In this document: piece by piece, positions 1-8,625 of the stretch
How the letters are laid out: the number at the start of each line of letters is the position of its first letter
Position numbering within the stretch: the stretch's first letter is position 1
Made by a program: the position numbers and the translations under genes
Origin: DAIOEK01 sp963721445
GTDB lineage: Bacteria; Chloroflexota; Anaerolineae; Anaerolineales; Anaerolineaceae
Direction of reading: 5' to 3'
Assembly (NCBI GenBank): GCA_963721445.1
Contig: CAVRIZ010000008.1
Coordinates: 62,001 to 126,000 of the forward strand
Length of the DNA stretch: 64,000 nt
The notes under the pieces: model-generated
Database searches by the model: none
Seen by the model: only the letters and a program-made list of their open reading frames with translations
What the model was told of the DNA's origin: nothing

Positions 1-212
1 GAATCATATGGAATGGATACCGATTCCAGTAACCTTCTTTTATTTTCCCGGGTGTTTTGGATTAAATCACCAACCGTTCCACCTATATTGAGACTTTTCC
101 AGGGCTCAAGTGAAACACCGCCATGTCGGGTAAATACACCATGCTGAATAGGAAATTCCCGCAGAGTATTAAATTCCATCCATCGGAGCTCACCAGAAGA
201 TTGGAATATCAT
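1..212 (-). CDS. pgeF: PgeF/YfiH (laccase-domain) protein, N-terminal part only
   Basis: Reading leftward from the ATG at 212, about 70 codons are visible before the window ends. The protein has the N-terminal signature of the YfiH/PgeF multicopper-oxidase-like family: an HGVFTRHGGVS stretch, then SLNIGG and a GD..QNTRENRRR-like helix. Family members are cytoplasmic; E. coli PgeF removes misincorporated L-Ser from peptidoglycan precursors, and others act as purine nucleosidases. The Cys/His metal site lies beyond the edge. The start overlaps the stop of the upstream DUF2085 gene by ATGA, so the two are probably translationally coupled. The ATG at residue 12 is an alternative start. Confidence 0.8.
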   Translation of the reverse strand, partial: MIFQSSGELRWMEFNTLREFPIQHGVFTRHGGVSLEPWKSLNIGGTVGDLIQNTRENKRRLLESVSIPYD

Positions 213-1195
213 CCCTGATTCACCTGATGAACAGCAAACTTTTTCGAAAGTGATTTTCGGCTATCCCGCATCGTCTGTTCAATCAAAGGGTAGCCATACC
301 AGGCAGTACTGATTCCGAAAAGCAATCCGGTAATTGTTCGCAAGAGAGGTGTACTCTCACGGATGGGGAGCCAGGAAATTGTATTTTCTAATAAACCGGG
401 TAATTGGGATACCCCATCCAATCCCATCGGCAAGATTCCCAGCACTACCCATGCATACCAGGGTATGGATCGAAGCCGATTTCCTGTGAGAGAGAATAAG
501 AGCCCGAAAAGAAGGATCCCGCCATAGATGGCAACATCCCGTTCACATAGGGCGACTTTGTAACCGAGTACAGCATTACCCAGGAAATTACGTGATCCCC
601 AGATATCGGAGCTCTTAATGCCTGTTGCCTGCTCGAAAGACAACCCCGGTTGAGCTGCCAATTCACGGGGATATGCCGGCTGTTCTCCATACAGAAACCA
701 GGATCTGAAAGCCAACTGGTGACAGAGAGGGCTATAAATTTTGTAGATGATGTTCGCGGGTAAGGTCGCACCTGCCCGGTATAAAACTGGTGCAAGAAAT
801 GGAAGCCCGACAAAGATAAATAACAGGGCATTGAAAAGCACCATATAATTTCGGGTCAGCCAATATGAAAATTTATCAGAACCGCTTATAGTCGACCCGC
901 GTTCAACCTTTTTTTGATAGGCAAGATCGCCGCTATTTGCAAGAGATCTTTGGCGGTCTTGAGCGGCGCCCAGGGTCATTTTTATATCCGCAACTGAAAA
1001 TGGTGCGAAGAGATGGTAGGGTCCGACTTCTAATACTGGAGTCTTCCCAATATATCCTTGATATATATCCTGCTCTTCTTCGATGTCTATTGTTACCAGC
1101 TGATGGGGATATTCATCTTGAATACCCGCCAGCCATCCGGTAATTTCTGCCAAGGAAGGATCATTTTTGGTCGTATATATTATGACATTGAGCAT
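209..1195 (-). CDS. DUF2085 membrane protein with N-terminal glutaredoxin-like domain
   Basis: 328 residues. Residues 1-80 have a thioredoxin/glutaredoxin-like pattern (MLNVIIYTTKNDPSL, then a conserved KTPVLEVGP with the cis-Pro) but no CxxC. From about 115 on come several hydrophobic helices with the DUF2085 hallmarks: SPLCHQLAFRSWFL, a later CERD motif, and GILPMGLDG.SQL. DUF2085 function is unknown; the Cys/His residues in the helices suggest metal or redox chemistry. The gene directly follows ccdA, a thiol-electron carrier across the membrane, and overlaps pgeF by 4 nt. A redox role at the membrane is inference. Confidence 0.75.
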   Translation of the reverse strand: MLNVIIYTTKNDPSLAEITGWLAGIQDEYPHQLVTIDIEEEQDIYQGYIGKTPVLEVGPYHLFAPFSVADIKMTLGAAQDRQRSLANSGDLAYQKKVERGSTISGSDKFSYWLTRNYMVLFNALLFIFVGLPFLAPVLYRAGATLPANIIYKIYSPLCHQLAFRSWFLYGEQPAYPRELAAQPGLSFEQATGIKSSDIWGSRNFLGNAVLGYKVALCERDVAIYGGILLFGLLFSLTGNRLRSIPWYAWVVLGILPMGLDGVSQLPGLLENTISWLPIRESTPLLRTITGLLFGISTAWYGYPLIEQTMRDSRKSLSKKFAVHQVNQG

Positions 1196-1215
1196 TTTTG
1201 CACCCGGTAATTCGT

Positions 1216-1929
1216 TTATAGACCTATATTAAATGGCAAACCAAACCTGGCCAATTGTTCAAAGACACCAGCCAGCAATAGTATTCCGACGATGATAAGG
1301 ACTATCCCCATGGCTACTTCGATCCAATGCAATACACGAGCGAATTTTCGCAAAATATGCGTTACCCACCCAATGCCAATTGCCGCGAGTAAGAATGGAA
1401 TCGCCATACCTGCAGAATATGCGGCAAGTAGAACAAACCCTTGTTGAAGGTTTCCCCCATTAAGAGCTAATGCAAGGATTGCACCGAGGACAGGTCCTAC
1501 ACATGGAGACCATCCGGCTGAAAAGAAGATGCCTAATAGAAAGGAGGATATGAGTCCGCGGCTGTGATCCACTTGCGTATGGGGCCGAAGATCATACTCT
1601 AAGAATGGAAACCGGTAGAAACCGGTCATATGGATTCCAAAGAGGATGATCACCACTCCCCCAATTTTTGCCAGAACACCCTTTATGGAGTAGAGAAATC
1701 CACCAAGGGCGGACACGGCCAATCCAAGCAGTATAAAAACAACACTGAAACCTAAGACAAAAGCAATCCCATGCGCAAATGTAAGCCATGAGGATTGCCT
1801 TTCGCTTTTGGATGCTTCGAGCGATCTTCCGCTTAGATATCCAATATAGGCTGGGACCAGGGAAAAGACACAGGGTGATAAAAACGAAACCAACCCTGCC
1901 AAAAATGCCAGACCTAGGGTGACTGTCAT
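1216..1929 (-). CDS. ccdA: CcdA-type cytochrome c biogenesis / thiol-disulfide transmembrane protein
   Basis: About 237 residues with six predicted membrane helices. Two conserved Cys-Pro-region motifs are visible: FLSPCVFSLVPAYIGYLSG near the N-terminus and SAGWSPCVGPVLGA in the middle. In DsbD/CcdA proteins these cysteines pass electrons from cytoplasmic thioredoxin to the outer face of the membrane, for cytochrome c maturation or envelope thiol reduction. I place the start at ATG 1929; the codon before it is TTG. It sits between an L,D-transpeptidase and the DUF2085 protein in one minus-strand run. No cytochrome c genes are in view, so the recipient protein is unknown. Confidence 0.9.
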   Translation of the reverse strand: MTVTLGLAFLAGLVSFLSPCVFSLVPAYIGYLSGRSLEASKSERQSSWLTFAHGIAFVLGFSVVFILLGLAVSALGGFLYSIKGVLAKIGGVVIILFGIHMTGFYRFPFLEYDLRPHTQVDHSRGLISSFLLGIFFSAGWSPCVGPVLGAILALALNGGNLQQGFVLLAAYSAGMAIPFLLAAIGIGWVTHILRKFARVLHWIEVAMGIVLIIVGILLLAGVFEQLARFGLPFNIGL

Positions 1930-1938
1930 CAAACGCCT

Positions 1939-3033
1939 TTACGATTCAACAACAACAATTCTTGATGAACCACTCTTCCAGTCATTCCAGGTTAAATCAC
2001 CCGGATCGTAGGGGACGACGGGTGTCGTCCATCGCCATACGAATCTGGCATCTTCTGGAAGGCAATTGACACATCCATGCGATCGGGCAAATCCATACTC
2101 ATTATGCCAGTAGGATGTGTGGATTGCTGCTCCTGTTGTTGTAAATAGGGAGGTCCATGCAATAGCAGGTGTATCGAATGCCTCTCCGGTACCACCACCT
2201 GCGCTCATATGGAGTGAGAATAGTTTCCGCCAGATCGGATGATCACCTGGAGGTGTGGCCCATCCTTTGGAGAGTAATGGACCGGTCGAGACTCTACAGA
2301 AGTGTACTTCACGGTCATTTTCAAAACACGAAAGCGTCTGACGAGCCAGGTTGACAACCACCTTTTTATTCTCCACTTCCGGAGAAATCGGCGTAACCTC
2401 ATCTGGTGTAATTGGTTTGCAAGCTTCAGCTGGTGTCCAATAATATTCTTCAGCAGCACCAAATCGTTGGGTAAGCAGGTATTGGACCTGATTATTCTCA
2501 TCGGTTCGAATCTGGCTTGCCCAAAATACCTGCCCATAATACAACCGTGGAGTGAGGGCGTGTTGGAGCCAATATGTTCCGGGAGGTCCTTGCTTGATGA
2601 TATCCACTTTAGGGACGGTGATCTCAACCCACATCCCCGGGTTAGCACCATACGATGGTAATTCAGTAAGAGGTTTGTTTTTGATGTCTTTAACCGGTTG
2701 GACATAACCGGCATACACGTAACCTCCCTCAGTCTCGACCCAACGCTGGTTGATCGAATTCAGGTCCACTCTGCTGGCGGCGGTTGTGTGATACCACGGA
2801 ATGATATCATCCCGGATGACAGAACCAACCGACTGACTATTCAGATCCGGTTTGGCTTTCAAATCGAACCATGCGCCTTCGCCTCCAGAGCAAATTCGAC
2901 CAATCTTCTGGTCTGATTGCGATGATTGTACGAGAGATCGCCAGTCTAACTGGTTTAATACAACCGATCCGGCTGCCAGTTGAATGGATTTTGATATAAA
3001 ATCCCGTCTGTTTATCAGATATTTTTTATCCAT
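1939..3033 (-). CDS. L,D-transpeptidase (YkuD domain), probable Tat-exported
   Basis: 364 residues from ATG 3033. The N-terminus has a twin-arginine-like motif (NRRDFISKS) followed by a hydrophobic stretch, so export through Tat is likely. The C-terminal third is a YkuD domain with the catalytic block HTSYWHNEYG then SHGCVNC, where the His and Cys form the active site. These enzymes cross-link peptidoglycan through meso-DAP residues or attach proteins to it. Two SH3-like segments (AWFDLKAKPD, VYAGYV) precede the catalytic domain. A longer frame opens at TTG 3078 inside the hutH stop, but the ATG gives the cleaner signal peptide. Family assignment is firm; the substrate is not. Confidence 0.88.
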   Translation of the reverse strand: MDKKYLINRRDFISKSIQLAAGSVVLNQLDWRSLVQSSQSDQKIGRICSGGEGAWFDLKAKPDLNSQSVGSVIRDDIIPWYHTTAASRVDLNSINQRWVETEGGYVYAGYVQPVKDIKNKPLTELPSYGANPGMWVEITVPKVDIIKQGPPGTYWLQHALTPRLYYGQVFWASQIRTDENNQVQYLLTQRFGAAEEYYWTPAEACKPITPDEVTPISPEVENKKVVVNLARQTLSCFENDREVHFCRVSTGPLLSKGWATPPGDHPIWRKLFSLHMSAGGGTGEAFDTPAIAWTSLFTTTGAAIHTSYWHNEYGFARSHGCVNCLPEDARFVWRWTTPVVPYDPGDLTWNDWKSGSSRIVVVES

Positions 3034-3074
3034 ATTGGTATATACGATACTCTGACCTACTAACCTTGTCAACC

Positions 3075-4613
3075 TCAATTCACTACATGCAATATTACAT
3101 CCGATATTATCATGCGCTCAACCTGGTCGATCTCTTTTCCCCAGCAACGATCATCTGCCTGATATGGTACCTGGCTTCTGACAAGATCGAAAAGTCGGTG
3201 GATAGGATCACTCATCGTTCTTTCCGGCGATTTGCGAAGCCGCAGATCCATTGCCCGGGCAGCTGAGTATATTTCGATTGCGATGATTTTTCGGACATTC
3301 ACCAGGATCTGGTAGGCATGCCTCGCGGCGGTCATTGAATTCGCATTATGGTCTTCCTGCTCCCCAGAGGTTGGCAGCGAATGAACTGAATCAGGAGTTG
3401 CCAGGGTTTGATTTTCCAAAACCAAAGACGCTGCTGTATATTGGGGCATCATCAAACCGGAATTTAATCCAGCAGCCTGATTGTTATCCACCAGCATATT
3501 CGGTAATCCCCCATTCAACGTCCCATCGGTCAGTCGGAAAATTCGCCTCTCTGAGATTGCGCCCACTTCTGCAAGCGCAATTCCGAGATAATCCATCACC
3601 AAACCGATCGGTTCACCATGAAAATTTCCACCAGATAATGCCACTCCCTGCTCAAACAATAAAGGGTTATCTGTCGCGGCATTAATTTCTTTTTCCAAGA
3701 TCGATCGGATAAAAACCAGTGTCTCCCAGGCAGCACCCTGTACTTGTGGTGCACACCGTAGACTGTAGGCATCCTGGACTCGTCCGGCAGCATTGATCAG
3801 GCTACTTCCCTGGGTAAGATTACGAATCTCACTAGCTACATGGATCTGGCCGGTTTGTCCGCGAGCCTGGTGTATCCGTTCGTCGAATGCGCTCGAACAT
3901 CCTTCCAAAGCTTCCAAGGTCATGGATAGCGAAAGATTAGCCGTTGAAAGTAAATTGATTGAATCGATAATACAAAGCGAGCCAATTGCTGCAGAAAAAG
4001 TGGCTCCGTTATTCAATCCCAGCCCTTCCTTAGGACCAAGGATGATTCGCTTCAATCCTGCCTTTTCCATGGCAGCTTTTCCAGACATTAATTCGCCCTT
4101 GTACCAGGCGAATCCTGAATCTTCTTCACTATCTTCCAGATCTGTTGTCAGGACGAGCGCCATGTGCGAGAGTGGTCCCAGGTCCCCCGAAGAACCCATC
4201 GAGCCTTGTTGCGGAACCACCGGTACCACACCTTTATTCAGCATATCGCAAAGTATTTCCACCAGGATCGGTCTCACGCCTGAATATCCTTTTGCCAGGG
4301 TATTCGCCCTAACCAGCATGGCGGCTCGTACAATGTCTACCGGCAATGGATCACCGGTAGCAACAGAATGGCTCAGGATTAAATTACGGCTTAACCTGGC
4401 ACAATCGGATGGGGAAATACGTTGGTCTGAGAAAATTCCAAAACCAGTATTAATTCCATACACAGGATCATTATTCCTGGATATTTCCTCCACCCACCCC
4501 CAACTCTGAAGCATTCGTTGCCGGGCTTTCTCATCCAATTGGACAAATTCGCCCTGTCTGGCAACTCGGACGATCTCGTCAAGGGATAATGAATTGCCAT
4601 TGATGGATATCAT
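3075..4613 (-). CDS. hutH: Histidine ammonia-lyase family protein (MIO enzyme) with Ser-Ser-Gly triad
   Basis: 512 residues from ATG 4613, with AAGGAG five bases upstream; the GTG two codons earlier is too close to that site. The fold is that of the aromatic amino acid ammonia-lyases: an N-terminal YGINTGFG motif with the catalytic Tyr, QQGSMGSSGDLGPLSHMAL around the cofactor site, and QDAYSLRCAPQVQG and GNFHGEP further on. The MIO cofactor usually forms from Ala-Ser-Gly; here the triad reads Ser-Ser-Gly. Known HutH deaminates L-His to urocanate, but no hutU, hutI or hutG is nearby, so a Phe/Tyr or other substrate is possible. Confidence 0.82.
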   Translation of the reverse strand: MISINGNSLSLDEIVRVARQGEFVQLDEKARQRMLQSWGWVEEISRNNDPVYGINTGFGIFSDQRISPSDCARLSRNLILSHSVATGDPLPVDIVRAAMLVRANTLAKGYSGVRPILVEILCDMLNKGVVPVVPQQGSMGSSGDLGPLSHMALVLTTDLEDSEEDSGFAWYKGELMSGKAAMEKAGLKRIILGPKEGLGLNNGATFSAAIGSLCIIDSINLLSTANLSLSMTLEALEGCSSAFDERIHQARGQTGQIHVASEIRNLTQGSSLINAAGRVQDAYSLRCAPQVQGAAWETLVFIRSILEKEINAATDNPLLFEQGVALSGGNFHGEPIGLVMDYLGIALAEVGAISERRIFRLTDGTLNGGLPNMLVDNNQAAGLNSGLMMPQYTAASLVLENQTLATPDSVHSLPTSGEQEDHNANSMTAARHAYQILVNVRKIIAIEIYSAARAMDLRLRKSPERTMSDPIHRLFDLVRSQVPYQADDRCWGKEIDQVERMIISDVILHVVN

Positions 4614-4623
4614 CAGCACTCCT

Positions 4624-5331
4624 TCAAAAGAGGAATAATCCAGCGCTCACAGAAATTGCAGGTACAGTGATATTATCGAGGTCTTTAAGAGGAATCGATT
4701 CGACAACAGTGGCGATAATTCCCAGAAGGACCAGGCGGGGAATAAAGAAAGCCCATTTTATATCGAATACCCCTGCCAATGTAAAGATCCAGATGATAAG
4801 AATACTGAGGAACACTCCACCAATGAACATGGAAATGCTTCCAGCCCAGGTTTTCTGAGGAGACCACGGCAATCTCCATTTCTGAAACCGTTTACCAATA
4901 ATGTCTGCCAACCCATCACCACCGCAGAGAATCATCAAACTGATGATGCCGATTATGTTATCTTTCCAAAATACAATCGTTAATACTACAAAAGCAATAC
5001 CGTAAAACAATGGACCAAGTAGGATCTCTTGCCGTCTACCTGTCCTTGACATTGCCTTTACCGCAGCGTCATCCCTGAGGATTCCCAAACCAACCAGTGC
5101 AAACTGGATCGTCGTTGCCAGCGGTACCAGCGCCGCCAGATAGCGCGCATACGATTGGTCGTCAAATAGCAACCAACAAAGGACAAAGATTGGTCCTGTT
5201 CCAATATGGATAATTTTCCGACTTAGCTTACTATCGATCCAACCGCGATGGGCGAAATAATCCATAATCCTCAACCAGGAGAGTGCAAGGACAAAAGTGA
5301 TGATAGTTGCAATGAGATTATTCTTCAGCAT
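4624..5331 (-). CDS. Polyprenol/phytol kinase or diacylglycerol kinase-like CTP-type membrane protein
   Basis: 235 residues, mostly hydrophobic, with about seven helices. The SEC59/DGK1/VTE5 signature is visible: LSRKIIHIGTGP near the N-terminus and CGGDGLADIIGKR followed by PQKTWAGSISMF in the middle. Relatives phosphorylate phytol, dolichol or diacylglycerol, generally with CTP. The gene lies 10 bases upstream of hutH on the same strand and follows smpB. The lipid substrate cannot be read from the sequence; phytol/geranylgeraniol salvage or lipid-carrier recycling are the obvious candidates. Confidence 0.75.
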   Translation of the reverse strand: MLKNNLIATIITFVLALSWLRIMDYFAHRGWIDSKLSRKIIHIGTGPIFVLCWLLFDDQSYARYLAALVPLATTIQFALVGLGILRDDAAVKAMSRTGRRQEILLGPLFYGIAFVVLTIVFWKDNIIGIISLMILCGGDGLADIIGKRFQKWRLPWSPQKTWAGSISMFIGGVFLSILIIWIFTLAGVFDIKWAFFIPRLVLLGIIATVVESIPLKDLDNITVPAISVSAGLFLF

Positions 5332-5354
5332 TGTCCACTCTCAGATTGGCCGAA

Positions 5355-5807
5355 TTAGTGTTGATCCTTGAGTTCGCGGCGGGCTTCCCTTGCCGTATCG
5401 CGTTGAGCGATCGATTCCCGTTTATCGTAATTCTTTTTCCCTTTAGCCAGCGCAATCTCCAATTTCGCCCGACCCTCTTTTAAGTACACTTTTATCGGCA
5501 CAATGGTGACCCCTTTTAAACGGACTTCGTTCCAAAGGGTACGGATTTGCTTCTTATGGAGTAATAATCTGCGAGGTCTGATGGGATCATGGTTGTAACG
5601 GCTGGCTGGGTCATACGGCGCGATATGGGCATTGATCAGGAAAGCGTTATTCCCGTCGATCTGGATGTACGATTCCTGCAGGCTCATTTGCCCATTACGG
5701 ATTGATTTGATTTCAGTTCCCTGGAGAGATATCCCGGCCTCAAATCGATCTAGTAAAAAGAATTCAAAACCGGCTTTTCGATTTCTTGAGACCACTTTCT
5801 CTGACAT
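5355..5807 (-). CDS. smpB: SsrA-binding protein SmpB
   Basis: 150 residues, the usual length. It opens with the family start VSRNRKAGFEFF and continues with G.SLQGTEIKSIR and the RLLLHKKQI motif. It ends in a basic tail (KKNYDKRESIAQRDTAREARRELK) that inserts into the ribosomal decoding site. SmpB carries tmRNA to stalled ribosomes for trans-translation. No tmRNA gene (ssrA) is visible in this window. It sits between the MFS gene (upstream) and the lipid kinase-like gene in the minus-strand run. Confidence 0.96.
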   Translation of the reverse strand: MSEKVVSRNRKAGFEFFLLDRFEAGISLQGTEIKSIRNGQMSLQESYIQIDGNNAFLINAHIAPYDPASRYNHDPIRPRRLLLHKKQIRTLWNEVRLKGVTIVPIKVYLKEGRAKLEIALAKGKKNYDKRESIAQRDTAREARRELKDQH

Positions 5808-5825
5808 GGGCCTGATTCTAACATA

Positions 5826-7079
5826 TTATCCCAGGCGAAATAACAGAAAACCGGCGATGAAACGCAGGATGGCAATTAATACGAGTGAATTCGAAATCCC
5901 CAACCAATTGACGAGTAATGGGCCGCCCAAGGAGCCTATTAAGACAGCCGAGTAGAGGATGAAATTGTAGAAAGCCAGATACGGCGGTCGATCCGTATCC
6001 GGAATATGTTCCAAAAGGTAGTTGTAGAGGAGACTGCCTGCCAATCCCCAGGCAATTCCACCCAGCCCAGCACCAATTAAGTAAGGGATTACTGATTTGC
6101 TGAACGCTAATATTGCGGGATATAACCCCATGGAAATGGCGCCCCAGGCAACAATTCTCTTCGTACCAAATTGCCGGGACCAACGGGGAATCTGGGTGGA
6201 AATAATAAATATGACACCAAAGAATAATCCGTTCCCAATACTGATAAAGTTGTCACTCAGCTTTAACTGGTTGACCTGGTAGAGGGGGAATATCGGAATA
6301 CCCAGGAATTGGGTAACATGAAATCCGAACAAGCCAACCATTAATCGCATGAACTTGCGATTTCCGGCAGACCTGATCATCTGGAGCATCATTTTAATAC
6401 TGCTTAATTCAGTTCTGACAATCTCTTTGATCTCGTTCTGTTTAGCATGTACTAATCCTGGTTCAAGGTTTTTCCAAACAAAGAACAGATGAACAGAACT
6501 AAAAACAGCACCCAGAAAACCAAGGAAAAAAACAATTTGATAATTTAGTGGAAAGCTCACCCGAGTTAGTAATTGACCGCAGATAACCGAGCTGATCACC
6601 GATGATACAGCGAGAGCCGCATTCCGAACACCAGCTAGATACCCTCTCCAATCAGGAGGAACGGCATCTGCGAAAAGGTCATTGAACCCCACTTGGAGGA
6701 TCACTCCAGGGATATTCATGATAAAGGTAAGCGTGATCAAAAGCCAGATCTGAACCGTTTGAGACAGGATAAAAGGGACTGGAATCCATAATAGGTAGAA
6801 AATGCGGTGGTAGACAGAAAAAAGAACCACTTCCCTGGCGGTATTACGTCCTTGCAGCCACCTGCCAAAAGGGATGGCGAAAAGGATATTGACCACGGCG
6901 GGAGCGGCTGCGAGCAAACCTAATTGGAACCCATCACCTCCAATTCGGGTAACATAAATCGTAACAAATGACAGAGAAGTGCCATTCAGGACTCCCCACC
7001 ACAAAATATCCCCGATGAGGTGAATAAAATTCCAGCGGAGATTTTCAGGTAACTCTGACTCTTTCCGAACGAGTAGCAC
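5826..7079 (-). CDS. Major facilitator superfamily transporter
   Basis: 417 residues with about 12 hydrophobic segments. MFS features include GGDGFQLGLLAAAP at helices 1-2, the loop FGRWLQGRN after helix 2, and a long central cytoplasmic segment near residue 215 between the two six-helix halves. The substrate is not recognisable. It is eight bases downstream of mgsA and 19 bases upstream of smpB. The intact frame with no signal peptide fits an inner-membrane permease or efflux pump. Confidence 0.8.
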   Translation of the reverse strand: MLLVRKESELPENLRWNFIHLIGDILWWGVLNGTSLSFVTIYVTRIGGDGFQLGLLAAAPAVVNILFAIPFGRWLQGRNTAREVVLFSVYHRIFYLLWIPVPFILSQTVQIWLLITLTFIMNIPGVILQVGFNDLFADAVPPDWRGYLAGVRNAALAVSSVISSVICGQLLTRVSFPLNYQIVFFLGFLGAVFSSVHLFFVWKNLEPGLVHAKQNEIKEIVRTELSSIKMMLQMIRSAGNRKFMRLMVGLFGFHVTQFLGIPIFPLYQVNQLKLSDNFISIGNGLFFGVIFIISTQIPRWSRQFGTKRIVAWGAISMGLYPAILAFSKSVIPYLIGAGLGGIAWGLAGSLLYNYLLEHIPDTDRPPYLAFYNFILYSAVLIGSLGGPLLVNWLGISNSLVLIAILRFIAGFLLFRLG

Positions 7080-7086
7080 TTGCGAC

Positions 7087-7518
7087 CTAATAATCCGGAA
7101 TTGAGCGGCGATAATTCTTTTTCATCAACGGTGATGAGATCAAGAAATCCGCGGTCGAACGATTACAGGCAGTGGGAACATTGTGCAATACGGCAATTCG
7201 AAGTAATGCTTTCACATCCGGATCATGTGGTTGGGGTGATAGGGGATCCCAGAAAAAAATGAGTAAATCTACTTTCCCCTCTGCGATTCTCGATCCAATC
7301 TGTTGATCACCACCTATTGGTCCACTCATGAACTTGGTAACGGTCAGACCAGTTTCCTTTTCGATCAATAGTCCGGTTGATCTGGTTGCAATCAGGTGAT
7401 GCGTATCCAGGGTTCCTTTGTTAAATTGAATCCATTCGATCAGATCTTCCTTCTTACCGTCGTGTGCAATCAATGCTATTCGCTTGCTGGTTTTCATTCC
7501 GATTTCATTTTGGTTCAT
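7087..7518 (-). CDS. mgsA: Methylglyoxal synthase
   Basis: 143 residues from ATG 7518, which is preceded by AGAGGA at six bases; an ATG ten codons earlier lacks a good site. Family motifs are clear: RIALIAHDGKK (substrate-binding region), LIATRSTG, the phosphate-binding SGPIGGDQQIG, and LIFFWDPLSPQPHDPD containing catalytic aspartates. The enzyme converts dihydroxyacetone phosphate to methylglyoxal and phosphate, a bypass that relieves phosphate-limited glycolysis. It is the first gene of the minus-strand run ending at pgeF, with a 180-base intergenic region upstream. Confidence 0.94.
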   Translation of the reverse strand: MNQNEIGMKTSKRIALIAHDGKKEDLIEWIQFNKGTLDTHHLIATRSTGLLIEKETGLTVTKFMSGPIGGDQQIGSRIAEGKVDLLIFFWDPLSPQPHDPDVKALLRIAVLHNVPTACNRSTADFLISSPLMKKNYRRSIPDY

Positions 7519-7698
7519 AGTGATTCCTCTTAATGAAGGATGAGTCATTCCTGATCGTACTATAACTCCTCACAGATCCGATTCTAGCCCCAATTCCACT
7601 CAATTGCACAACCTCACATTATTCTTATCCCACTTGTACCATGGACCTTTTTCAGCTTACAATTAAGTCTCTACTCGAGATCCTTTCAGGATTATTGA

Positions 7699-7923
7699 AT
7701 GCGAGATTTACGAAAATACGCCAGTCAGACGAATACCCGCTTAATTGTGGGAGGAATCCTTGTCCTCGTCATTATTGGTGATGGACTAATATGGTGGATC
7801 TATGGTGGTGGAGCTGCTATCACTGGATTGCTCTGTATAGGTGCCGGATTATTCCCCATATTGATCATTATTGGCATCCTGGCTCTGATGGAATGGATCG
7901 TCAAGCGCAATCGACAAGAATAA
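7699..7923 (+). CDS. Small two-helix membrane protein, unknown function
   Basis: 74 residues. There is a short basic N-terminus (MRDLRKYASQTNTR), then two hydrophobic helices separated by GGGAAI, and a KRNRQE tail. By the positive-inside rule both ends face the cytoplasm. I do not recognise a family. It lies alone on the plus strand between mgsA and a convergent SH3-domain gene whose 3' end is seven bases away. Coding status is supported by the clean hydrophobic pattern and a stop consistent with its length. Confidence 0.55.
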   Translation: MRDLRKYASQTNTRLIVGGILVLVIIGDGLIWWIYGGGAAITGLLCIGAGLFPILIIIGILALMEWIVKRNRQE

Positions 7924-7930
7924 TTCCGGA

Positions 7931-8596
7931 TCAACGTCCTCGCAATACACTCAATATTCCCCCGAATATACCCAGCGCAGCAAGACCTGTGATTATCATC
8001 CCCATCGGCACTTTGGATGTGACCACATTCCCATTGGTTTCTTCGAAGGTTGGGATCACCAATTCTGGCGGCGGTGTGAAAGTCGGCAGCCGGGTCGGTT
8101 GGATCGTAACGATAAATTGCGCTGCAAGGGTTGGATCAATGGTCGCTGTCTGAGCGGGAGTAGGTGTCGCAGGTGGTTCGACTGCAGGAAGGCTGCCTCC
8201 ATATAGCGTCACCAACGAGGAATGGACCCAGGCTAACCCGCCGGGAATTCCCGGATATTCAATCTGAACCCAGACCCCGCCTTCAGTTCGTCCTTTGGCA
8301 GGTACTTTCTGTCCGGCTAATAAGACCCCAACTTTAGCGCAGGTGGTGGCATTCGGGCATTCCCGCACATTGATTTGATCCTGATCCGCATTTACAACAA
8401 TATAGGTGCCGATAGGAGTTCCAGTTACGGTTGGGATTACCTGGGTTGGTAAATCAACGGTTGGGGCAGCTTGAGACATTCCTTCTCCGCTGACGATCGA
8501 AGGGAGAAATATCATGCTGGAAATCACCAACACGATAACCATTAATAAAGAATAACCAGCCATTTTTTGAGAAATCATCGCAATTTTCTTATCCAA
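7931..8596 (-). CDS. Exported SH3b-domain protein with C-terminal membrane anchor
   Basis: 221 residues. An N-terminal hydrophobic segment (about residues 13-35) acts as signal or anchor. A bacterial SH3 domain follows (about 65-125), with NVRECPNATTCAKVG, GQKVPAKGRTEGG and WVQIEYPGIPGGLAWVHSS; its two cysteines could form a disulfide. A Pro/Thr-rich linker (PPATPTPAQTAT) leads to a second hydrophobic helix near 198-217 ending in LRGR. Such domains bind peptidoglycan or act as surface spacers. Proline/threonine linkers of this type are common in Anaerolineae exported proteins. Confidence 0.75.
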   Translation of the reverse strand: MDKKIAMISQKMAGYSLLMVIVLVISSMIFLPSIVSGEGMSQAAPTVDLPTQVIPTVTGTPIGTYIVVNADQDQINVRECPNATTCAKVGVLLAGQKVPAKGRTEGGVWVQIEYPGIPGGLAWVHSSLVTLYGGSLPAVEPPATPTPAQTATIDPTLAAQFIVTIQPTRLPTFTPPPELVIPTFEETNGNVVTSKVPMGMIITGLAALGIFGGILSVLRGR

Positions 8597-8612
8597 TCGG
8601 AATAATTCGAAT

Positions 8613-8618
8613 TATAAT
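8613..8618 (+). promoter_or_regulatory. -10 box for the zinc-ribbon gene
   Basis: TATAAT lies seven bases before the ATG at 8626, with no recognisable -35. Placement again implies a leaderless mRNA. Confidence 0.45.
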
Positions 8619-8625
8619 CGAATAC

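Noticed and set aside
3034..3078. TTG start for the L,D-transpeptidase giving 15 extra residues
   Set aside because: It would place extra polar sequence before the Tat motif and lacks a good ribosome site; ATG 3033 is preferred.
3793..4509. Long open frame (238 codons) opposite hutH
   Set aside because: It is the complement of the conserved ammonia-lyase and has no recognisable domain; a shadow of a real gene.
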